Of a stretch of 42,338 bases of DNA, positions 13,568 through 20,382 are shown one piece after another. The stretch's first letter is position 1. Each line of letters begins with the position of its first letter. Made by a program: the position numbers and the translations under genes. The notes under the pieces were generated by a model. It searched no databases, was not told where the DNA came from, and was given only the letters and a program-made list of their open reading frames with translations. This DNA comes from Gemmatimonadota bacterium (GTDB lineage Bacteria; Gemmatimonadota; Gemmatimonadetes; Palauibacterales; Palauibacteraceae), in NCBI GenBank assembly GCA_022820995.1, contig JAJEEM010000068.1:1-42338 (forward strand), read 5' to 3'.

Positions 13568-14709
13568 GCGGCCTCCGCGACAATGGGACCAGAGTCTCCT
13601 CCGGGCTCATCTCCTGAACCCGGGGACGCCGGGGCGTTTGGGAGCAGGCGAGCGCAGACGCTCGCGGCGTCGGTCGCGAGCTGCCGGTCGTCGATCTCGT
13701 CGTAGGAGTCGTAGTCTCGGAGCAGAGTCCCCCGCGAGTAGGTCTCTACACCGGAGACGTTGCGCGGCCTGTCTGCGCGACACCAAACCCATGTTCCATG
13801 CCGCTGTCCACGCCGATACGATCCCTGTGATGACCACCCCTGATCCTGGATCACCCAGGTGCCGTCGGGCTGACCGTCTACGAGCCGTCCCTCCGCAAGT
13901 TGCACGGAACCGTTGTAGAGCCACCTCTCCTGTCCCGATCCCTGGGCATACCCTCTGGAACACTCCCCCGTCCACGTGACGATCGCGCCCGCCCGAAGCT
14001 TCTCGTTCCAGACGTAACAGCCGGGTTCGTTGGCAATCTCCTGCCAGCACGAAGAGCCTGGAGCTTGGCCGGTGCACAGCTCATTCGTCGGTATCGGCGG
14101 GCTTGGAGAGAACGGTGATCGGGGGGGTGCGTCGAGTGATGCGTCTTCCGCCCCCACCGGCGGAGGCTGGGCCCCTGCCGGCGGTGCGGCGGCCCGCGCG
14201 ACGCCCCACGTCTCCTGGACCAGGATTTCGTAGCCCGCGCCGTCGTAGTTGGTGGCGAAATGGTCGTTGAGGGTGGTCGCGAACTGTTCGGCTTCCTCCC
14301 AACTCATTCCGTACCCGACCGCGAAACGCTGGTACCGGGGATCCTCCGGGTCGATCGTGAGATCCTGGCGCACGACGCCGCTGTAGCTCACCACGACGAC
14401 GTGGCTCTGCCCGGGCTGCGACCACGCGCACGAGACTTCGCCCGATGCTCCCAGCTCCGCCCTGAGAGCCTCTTCGGTCTCGGCCCGGCCGGACAGGTCG
14501 ACGCCCAGGCGGTACACGACTTCGGTGTCCCGTCGAATCACCCTCCGCACGGGGCCCCCGCCCGCGAGGGATTCAAGTTCGCTCGCGACGCACACGACGG
14601 AGCCGAGGTCCTGCTGGGCGGCGGCGGGACGGGCGCAGGCCAGGAAGGTCAGCCCTGCCAGCGTGCTCACGGCCGCTGCCGACGCACGTCTCGAGCCCGG
14701 ATTCGTCAA
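13564..14709 (-). CDS. Exported protein, paralogue of the downstream MORN-like protein
   Basis: A 381-residue secreted protein. The signal peptide (STLAGLTFLACARPAAA) cleaves before QQDLG. Residues about 37-170 form a domain not found in the downstream paralogue, including CAWSQPGQSHVVVVSYSGVV and a helix with SWEEAEQFATTLNDHF. Residues about 215-330 carry the shared module (CTGQAPGSSCW, WNEKLRAGAIVTWTGEC, RGYAQGSG, DGQPDGTWVI, RGQRHGTWVW). Five or more cysteines suggest disulfide bonds outside the cytoplasm. The start is TTG at 14709 with GGAG upstream; its duplicate has CTG at the same place. It is coupled to the next gene. The function is unknown. The unit has been partly duplicated (see 12000-12410). 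Confidence 0.68.
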   Translation of the reverse strand: MTNPGSRRASAAAVSTLAGLTFLACARPAAAQQDLGSVVCVASELESLAGGGPVRRVIRRDTEVVYRLGVDLSGRAETEEALRAELGASGEVSCAWSQPGQSHVVVVSYSGVVRQDLTIDPEDPRYQRFAVGYGMSWEEAEQFATTLNDHFATNYDGAGYEILVQETWGVARAAAPPAGAQPPPVGAEDASLDAPPRSPFSPSPPIPTNELCTGQAPGSSCWQEIANEPGCYVWNEKLRAGAIVTWTGECSRGYAQGSGQERWLYNGSVQLAEGRLVDGQPDGTWVIQDQGWSSQGSYRRGQRHGTWVWCRADRPRNVSGVETYSRGTLLRDYDSYDEIDDRQLATDAASVCARLLPNAPASPGSGDEPGGDSGPIVAEAA

Positions 14710-14812
14710 CAGGGTCTCCGCGCGGATATCACGTTCGCGGGTCGTAGCGGTTGCACCGCCCCGGTCGTTCTCACGGATCTCCCGCCCTCGCGCAGGGGGC
14801 CCGGGCGGGCGT
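14360..14812. repeat. Duplicated segment, intact copy
   Basis: Parent copy of the segment at 12000-12410, covering the 5' part of the exported protein gene and about 100 bp upstream. The matching non-coding flank ends at about 14812, which is where the duplicated copy meets the 3' end of the second paralogue (stop at 12413). The duplicated unit was therefore probably the whole two-gene block. Confidence 0.65.
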
Positions 14813-15134
14813 CACCCGTGATATCGCAGCGGATCTCGCGCCTTTGTTCGTCGTGGAAGCGGAGGTCGATGTCGACCACATGGTCGTCGCCCGTCGACGC
14901 GAATCGATGGCGACAGCCCGGATTGACGTCGAATCCGCACGTCCGGGACTCGCCGGCTTCGAAGAGACCGACGACATCCCACCCGTCTCCTCCCGGAAGT
15001 CTCGTGAGCGAACGTCGTGTGCCCATCGCCTGCCTTCGCCCGAACTGCGATCTCATCTCTTGCCGAGGCGGGAAATGCCGTGCCACTAAGAACTCTAAAT
15101 TTGCATCGACTGCCGACGCCGCGACATACGCCAA
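14706..15134 (-). CDS. Possible small hypothetical protein (142 codons)
   Basis: An open frame starting at ATG 15134, or internally at about 15026, whose middle part looks coding: CGFDVNPGCRHRFASTGDDH then VVDIDLRFHDEQRREIRCDI, with GC-rich third positions. Its last 35 codons fall inside the duplicated non-coding flank and end in a TGA that overlaps the TTG start of the next gene by 4 nt. That could be coupling, or chance, with the true C-terminus lost at the duplication junction (about 14812). I recognise no family. If it is not a gene, the 540 bp from 14710 to 15252 hold nothing else I can name; 15090-15180 is AT-rich and could contain a promoter. Confidence 0.3.
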   Translation of the reverse strand: MAYVAASAVDANLEFLVARHFPPRQEMRSQFGRRQAMGTRRSLTRLPGGDGWDVVGLFEAGESRTCGFDVNPGCRHRFASTGDDHVVDIDLRFHDEQRREIRCDITGDARPGPLREGGRSVRTTGAVQPLRPANVISARRPC

Positions 15135-15252
15135 TATTTATGTATATGGACACAGAACATATGTTTCGGGGTCATAGTGACTGGCCCACGCCGAACAGAT
15201 GTCTTCAGCGGCAGCGACGGCAAACGCCCGCGCCCCGTCAGGATCTCCCGCG

Positions 15253-16071
15253 CTAGCGGATCCCTTCCAGTTGGATGCCGCGGACGAAATAGCGCTGGGT
15301 GAAGAGGAAGAGGAGCGCGATGGGCAGGACCGCGATGACGCCGGCCGCCATCTGGTAGGGCCAGTTGATCTCGTAGGTCGAATGGAACGCGGCGATCCCC
15401 ACCTCGACGACGCGCATCTCCATTGAGCGGGTCACGAGGAGCGGCCACAGCAGGTTCTTCCACGCGTCGACGAACGCGAACAGGGCGAGGGTGGCCACGG
15501 CGGGCTTCGCGAGGGGCAGGGCGACGCTCCAGAAGATGCGCACGCGTCCGGCGCCGTCCACGCGCGCGGCGTCCTCCAGTTCCGCGGGCACCGTCCGGAA
15601 ATACTGTCGCATGAGGAAGATCCCCCATACCGAGACGAGTTCCGTGGAGACGAGCCCCTGGTAGGTGTCGATCCAGCCGAGGGCCTCGATCATGAGGAAG
15701 CGGGGGATGAGAACGACGACCGCGGGCACCATCATCGTCGACAGGAAGAGCATGAAGAGCCCGTCCCGCCCGGGAAATTCGAGGCGTGCGAAGGCGTACC
15801 CGGCCGTGGCCGACGTCGCGACCTGTCCCACCGCCACCGCGGTCGCGAACACGAGCGAGTTCAGGAAGTAGCGCCCGAAGGGCTGGACCGTCAGCGCCTC
15901 GGGATAGTTCGACCAGCGGGGCGCGCGCGGCAGGAGGCCCCCGCCGGCGAACACCTCGAGCTGTCCCATGAGGCTCGTCAGGCCCATCCACGCGAAGGGC
16001 GCCGCCATGACGAGGCACGCCGCCGCGAGCAGGAGCCCGCGCGCCGTTCGGGGCAGGGTGCGCTCAGGCAT
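15253..16071 (-). CDS. Sugar ABC transporter permease, MalG type
   Basis: A 272-residue inner-membrane permease of a carbohydrate ABC importer (CUT1, MalG/UgpE-like). It has six hydrophobic spans, and the EAA loop that contacts the ATPase is EDAARVDGAGRVRIFWSVAL with the conserved Gly followed by LPLAKPA. RYFLNSLVFATAVAVGQV is the typical first conserved segment of the domain. I chose the ATG at 16071, which overlaps the end of the MalF-type gene by 8 nt, over a start 15 nt upstream. It is the last gene of a five-gene operon whose first gene is a glycosidase. Confidence 0.9.
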   Translation of the reverse strand: MPERTLPRTARGLLLAAACLVMAAPFAWMGLTSLMGQLEVFAGGGLLPRAPRWSNYPEALTVQPFGRYFLNSLVFATAVAVGQVATSATAGYAFARLEFPGRDGLFMLFLSTMMVPAVVVLIPRFLMIEALGWIDTYQGLVSTELVSVWGIFLMRQYFRTVPAELEDAARVDGAGRVRIFWSVALPLAKPAVATLALFAFVDAWKNLLWPLLVTRSMEMRVVEVGIAAFHSTYEINWPYQMAAGVIAVLPIALLFLFTQRYFVRGIQLEGIR

Positions 16072-17851
16072 GGGCGCGCCGCGCATCGAGGAAGCGGAAG
16101 TGCAGCCAGGTGGCGACGAAGACGACCGCGAACAGCATCCAGCTCATCGCGGCCGCGTTGCCGAACTGCAGGAACTCCCACGCCTCGCGGTAGATGTGAT
16201 AGACGGCGACGTCCGTGGCGCCCAGCGGGCCGCCCTCGGTCATCACGTAGACGAGTCCGAACACCTGGAAGGAGCCGATGACGGACGTGACGAGCACGAA
16301 GAACAGGGTGTGGCGCAGGCCGGGCAGGGTGACGTGGCGGAAGCGCTGCCACGGCCCCGCGCCGTCGACCCGGGCCGCGTCGTACCAGTCGCGCGGGATG
16401 GCGGCGAGGCCTGCTTGAAAAATAACCATCTGGTAGCCCACGACCATCCAGATGCCGATCATCATCAGGCTGACGAGCGCGGTGTCGGGTGACGTGAGCC
16501 AGGGGACGGACTCGAGTCCGGCGCGCTCGAGACCGCGGTTCAGCAGTCCGTACCGGTCGCTCAGCAGCCACTTCCACACCACCGCGATCGCCGCCACACT
16601 CGTGATGCCGGGCAGGAAGAGGGCGAGCCGGGCCCAGCGGATGGCGCGGCGCGACCCCCGGGTGAGGAGCGCGAGGGCGAGCGCGATGGCCATCGCGGCG
16701 GGCACATGCAGCGTGAACAGCGCCGTGTTGCCGATCGCCGACCACCACTCGCCGTCCCCGAGCAGCCTCGCGTAGTTGTCGAGTCCGAGGAAGAGCGGCG
16801 CGGGGTCGATAAGGCGCCATTCGTGGAGCGAGATCCACAGGGAGAAGAGGAGCGGCCCGAGGGTGAAGGCGAGGATGAGGGCCGCCGCCGGGGCGAGGAG
16901 GCCCCACGCCGCCAGCGTTCGGCGCAGGGCGCGGGGGCGGGCCGCGAGCTGCGCGAGGTGGAGGGCAAGCGCCACGAGCAGGGCGGCGAGCGCGCCCGCT
17001 GCGGCCAGCGGGAGGAAGGGCGAGGCGGTGCGTTCGTATCCGAGGAAGGCGAGGTGGACGTCGGCGGTGCGGGCCGCGTGCCAGGTGGCGCCGTCCGCTT
17101 CCACCGTGTACGGCGTGCCCGTGGGAGCGCCGGCAGGCCGCGCCACGCCGCGGTCGGGCCGCGCGGCGATCGCCGCAGCGACGCCGGGCGGCATCGTCCA
17201 CTGCTCGTCCGCGGACTCCAGCGAACGGTCTTCGGCCCACGGGAGGTGGGCGACCCGGGCGGCGCGGGCCGGATCCGCGCCCGTCGCCGCCGCGAGGTCG
17301 ACCGCGCGTGCGCCCTGAGCCACGGTGGCGGCGCTCAGCCCGCGGAGTTCGCGGTCCGCCCACCGTCCGGCTGCGACCGTGGTCAGGGCGACGCAGCCGA
17401 TGGAGAGGAGCGCGACGCCGGTCGGGTAGCGCCGGACCGTCGGCCCGCGGCGCCGCCTCGCGGCCCAGCCGGCGATGAGCGCCGTGCCCGCGAGCGCGAT
17501 GGCTGCGGCAGCGAGGGGGAAGGTCGTCCGGGGACCACCGGCGCGGCGCGGCTCGACGGCGATCCAGGCGGCGGGATCGAGCGCGCCGGCCTCATAGGCG
17601 TAGGCCCCGGCCCGGCCGCCTCCGTCGCCAGCGCCGAGGATCGTCGCCCGTTCGCCGAGCAGTCCGGCGACGGCCTGGTTGCGACCCCGCTCCTCCCACA
17701 GCGCGGCGGCCATGCTTGCCTCGGCTCCCGCCGCGTCGACCCGTGCGCTCTCCACCCGCCCGATGGCGACGGCCAGAACCAGGCCGAGGCCGCCGCCGAG
17801 GACGACGGCGGCGAGGGCAGCGAGGCCCGACTGCCGCGTCCCGCTCACCAT
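16064..17851 (-). CDS. Sugar ABC transporter permease, MalF type, with long N-terminal extension
   Basis: A 595-residue permease, about twice the usual length. Residues about 310-595 are a standard MalF/UgpA-type permease: six hydrophobic spans and the EAA loop DWYDAARVDGAGPWQRFRHV with TLPGLRHTL. Residues 1-305 are extra: a hydrophobic span at about 9-30, a polar stretch of about 80 residues, two spans at about 110-131 and 144-162, a second polar stretch of about 110 residues, and a span at about 278-300. The polar stretches would face the periplasm. I cannot assign the extension to a family; it could form a docking or sensing domain. The ATG at 17851 overlaps the binding-protein stop by 7 nt (GTG at 17848 would overlap by 4). 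Confidence 0.85.
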   Translation of the reverse strand: MVSGTRQSGLAALAAVVLGGGLGLVLAVAIGRVESARVDAAGAEASMAAALWEERGRNQAVAGLLGERATILGAGDGGGRAGAYAYEAGALDPAAWIAVEPRRAGGPRTTFPLAAAAIALAGTALIAGWAARRRRGPTVRRYPTGVALLSIGCVALTTVAAGRWADRELRGLSAATVAQGARAVDLAAATGADPARAARVAHLPWAEDRSLESADEQWTMPPGVAAAIAARPDRGVARPAGAPTGTPYTVEADGATWHAARTADVHLAFLGYERTASPFLPLAAAGALAALLVALALHLAQLAARPRALRRTLAAWGLLAPAAALILAFTLGPLLFSLWISLHEWRLIDPAPLFLGLDNYARLLGDGEWWSAIGNTALFTLHVPAAMAIALALALLTRGSRRAIRWARLALFLPGITSVAAIAVVWKWLLSDRYGLLNRGLERAGLESVPWLTSPDTALVSLMMIGIWMVVGYQMVIFQAGLAAIPRDWYDAARVDGAGPWQRFRHVTLPGLRHTLFFVLVTSVIGSFQVFGLVYVMTEGGPLGATDVAVYHIYREAWEFLQFGNAAAMSWMLFAVVFVATWLHFRFLDARRAHA

Positions 17852-19224
17852 TCGAACTCCGCGTCGATGCGGCGGGCCACGTCCGAAGCGCTCGACGCGA
17901 GAGGCTCTCCGCGCACCAGCCGGCGGTCCATGATCTCCACCGCCAGCGCTTCGATGCGGGAGAAGTCGCGCACCCGCGCACCCCAGGTCATCCGGGCGCC
18001 GCCCACGAGCGCGATGAACGCGTCCTCGACTCCGGTCCCGTCTGCCGCGGCGATCTCCGCCGCCACATCGATCCGCGAGGGAATGGCGAGTCCCGACCGC
18101 GCCCGGATGCGCTGCGCTTCGGGCGAGGCGAGGAAGCCGGCCAAATCGATGGCGCGCCGCAGGTTCGGCGCGTTGGGCGGCACGGCCCACCCCGATGCGT
18201 AGAGGACGCTGGTCGCCGCCGCCCGCGACGGATGGTGCGGAATGGGGACGATGGCCAGATCCAGCGCGCCCGCCTCCACCAGGTCGCGGAACACGGGGAG
18301 CGTCCAGTGGCCCGAGAGGAGAAACGCCTGTCCCCCCGAAGCGAAGCGCGCCTCCCGCGCGGGGTCTCCCTGCTGGACGAACTGCGCGCCCGGCGTGAGG
18401 CCGTCTTCCGCCATCGCCGTCAGGAAGCGGTACGCCTCCAGCGCCTCCGGCCCGTCCAGGTACCCCGCCGCGCGGCCCCCACCGGGCCCGAGGATGTCGC
18501 CTCCCGCCGACCACACGAACGGGACCCACTGGTACAGGTTGCGCGGGAAGTCGAACCCGAACACGTCGGGCCGTCCGTCCCCGTCCGTGTCCGTAACGAC
18601 CGCCTCCGCGGCACGCCGGAAGTCCGTCCAGGTCCAACCGGCTGGCGGCGGCGCGGCCAGGGGCGCGACTACCGGGGGCGCGGCGGGCGACGGCGCCACC
18701 GGCAGAAGGTTCTCGACGCCCGCGGCAGCGAGCAGGCTCCGGTTCGCGTACAGGACCATCGGCGTGAAGTCCTTCGGCAGCGCGAACATGGACTGGCCCC
18801 GGCGAAACGCGTCCGCTACCTGCCCGAACACGCTGTCCGGCCGGAAGCCGAGCGCCTCCCGGTATGGCGCGAGGTCCAGCGCCAGCCCGCGCTCCACGAA
18901 GGTGGGGATGTCGGGCGAATCCATGAGGTAGACGTCGGGGGGGCGCCCCGCCGCGATTGAGGTCAGCAGCCGCTCCTCGTATCCGTTGGGGGCGGATTCG
19001 AGCACGACCCGCACGCCGGGGTGCAGGGCTTCGTAGCGGTCGGCCACCTGCCGCTCGATCTCGAGTTCGTGGCCTCCGGCCCAGAGGGCTACGCGCAGGG
19101 CGGTGTCGGACCCGTCGGGGGCGCAGGCGGCCGCCGTGGAGACGACGGCGAAGACGATGGCCGCGGTGCCGCCGCCCGCGGGAGCGCGGAGGGGCCGGCG
19201 CGGACGCGGGAGAGAGTTCGTCAT
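17845..19224 (-). CDS. Extracellular sugar-binding lipoprotein (SBP family 1)
   Basis: A 459-residue solute-binding protein of the CUT1 importer. The Tat-free signal ends at the lipobox TAAAC (Cys34). Family features include LRVALWAGGHELEIERQVAD, the GRPPDVYLMDS segment at the end of the first lobe, FALPKDFTPMVLYANRSL, and the GWTWTDFRRAAEAV motif found just before the hinge. An Ala/Pro-rich insert (SPAAPPVVAPLAAPPPAG) separates two parts of lobe 2. The ATG at 19224 overlaps the stop of the ATPase gene (ATGA). It would capture an oligosaccharide outside the inner membrane and deliver it to the permeases encoded downstream. The substrate is not evident from the sequence. Confidence 0.9.
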   Translation of the reverse strand: MTNSLPRPRRPLRAPAGGGTAAIVFAVVSTAAACAPDGSDTALRVALWAGGHELEIERQVADRYEALHPGVRVVLESAPNGYEERLLTSIAAGRPPDVYLMDSPDIPTFVERGLALDLAPYREALGFRPDSVFGQVADAFRRGQSMFALPKDFTPMVLYANRSLLAAAGVENLLPVAPSPAAPPVVAPLAAPPPAGWTWTDFRRAAEAVVTDTDGDGRPDVFGFDFPRNLYQWVPFVWSAGGDILGPGGGRAAGYLDGPEALEAYRFLTAMAEDGLTPGAQFVQQGDPAREARFASGGQAFLLSGHWTLPVFRDLVEAGALDLAIVPIPHHPSRAAATSVLYASGWAVPPNAPNLRRAIDLAGFLASPEAQRIRARSGLAIPSRIDVAAEIAAADGTGVEDAFIALVGGARMTWGARVRDFSRIEALAVEIMDRRLVRGEPLASSASDVARRIDAEFEW

Positions 19225-20363
19225 CCCGATGCCGGATGCGGCATGGGTCGCGGCGCGGCCTCCTCGCGGCGGCCGTCAGGACCGAACAGGTGGCTGCGGT
19301 CCCACGCGACGGAGACACTCACGCGGTCGCCTTGCGCAACCCGCAGGGCGGGCGACGTGCGGGCCACCCAGGCCGCGTCGCCGGGGCCGTCCAGGTGCAC
19401 CCGCTCCTCGCTGCCCAGCGCCTCCACGCGGAGCACACCGGCTCGGAAGTCGCCCGCTTCGCCCGAATCGCGATCCCCGGCGTGCGCTTCGCCGTCGCCT
19501 TCGCTCGTCCTCGCGACCGCCAGATCCTCCGGCCGCACGCCGAGCGTGGCCCGGTCGACCCCGGACGGCGCATGGAGCGCGAACGGGCCGCCCGCGAGGC
19601 GCCCCGCATCGTCGCGGGCCAGGGCGATCCGGTTGATGGGCGGCGACCCTACGAACCCGGCGACGAACAGGTTGGCCGGCCGGCGATAGACCTCCTCCGG
19701 CGTGCCCACCTGGTGGAGCCGGCCCTGATCCATGACCGCGACCCGCTGGCCCAGAGACAGCGCTTCCACCTGGTCGTGCGTCACGAAGATCATCGTCGTG
19801 CCGAGGCGGCGGTGCAGGGCGGCGATCTCGTCCCGGGTCCGCAAGCGCAACTCGGCGTCGAGGTTCGAGAGCGGCTCGTCGAAGAGGAACACGCCCGGAT
19901 CGCGGACCATCGCGCGTCCCAGGGCCACCCGCTGACGCTGTCCCCCGGACAGCTCGCCGGGCTTCCGCGACAACAGTTCGGCGAGCCCGAGCGCGGCCGC
20001 GGCCTCCGCGACGCGCCGCTCGATCCCGGTTCGCGGGGTGCCGCGCACGCGCAGGCCGAAGCCCAGGTTCCCGGCCACTGTCATGTGCGGGTAGAGCGCG
20101 TAGCTCTGGAACACCATCGCCACATCCCTGGCGCCCGGCTCGACGTCGTCCACCCGCCGTCCCCCGATCCACACCTCCCCCCCGGTGGGTTCGACGAGCC
20201 CGGCGATGAGGCGCAGCAGCGTGCTCTTGCCGCACCCGGAGGGTCCCACCAGCACCATCAGCTCCCCGGGCCGGACCTCGAGGTCGAGCGCCCGCACGGC
20301 CACGACCTCGCCGTACCGCTTCTCCGCGCCGCGCAGTTCGACGCCCTGCGGCGCCCGGCTCAC
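19221..20363 (-). CDS. Sugar ABC transporter ATP-binding protein, MalK/UgpC type
   Basis: A 380-residue ATPase with all motifs: Walker A GPSGCGKST (40-48), Q-loop Gln86 in FQSYALYPHMTV, signature LSGGQRQRVALGRA (138-151), Walker B VFLFDEPLSNLD (158-169) and switch His196 in FVTHD. Residues about 240-370 form the MalK-type TOBE/OB regulatory domain (NRIALARDD, LGVRPEDLAVA), with a short acidic insert (EGDGEAHAGDRDSGEAGD). The start is GTG at 20363 with GGAGG upstream. It follows the glycosidase stop by 19 nt and overlaps the binding-protein start by 4 nt. It powers the importer encoded by the next three genes. Confidence 0.93.
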   Translation of the reverse strand: MSRAPQGVELRGAEKRYGEVVAVRALDLEVRPGELMVLVGPSGCGKSTLLRLIAGLVEPTGGEVWIGGRRVDDVEPGARDVAMVFQSYALYPHMTVAGNLGFGLRVRGTPRTGIERRVAEAAAALGLAELLSRKPGELSGGQRQRVALGRAMVRDPGVFLFDEPLSNLDAELRLRTRDEIAALHRRLGTTMIFVTHDQVEALSLGQRVAVMDQGRLHQVGTPEEVYRRPANLFVAGFVGSPPINRIALARDDAGRLAGGPFALHAPSGVDRATLGVRPEDLAVARTSEGDGEAHAGDRDSGEAGDFRAGVLRVEALGSEERVHLDGPGDAAWVARTSPALRVAQGDRVSVSVAWDRSHLFGPDGRREEAAPRPMPHPASG

Positions 20364-20382
20364 GGATCCCTCCGGGCACGGC

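Noticed and set aside
17851..19318. Upstream extension of the MalF-type permease frame over the binding-protein gene
   Set aside because: The extension translates to Arg/Pro-rich sequence, while the other frame gives a complete binding lipoprotein.
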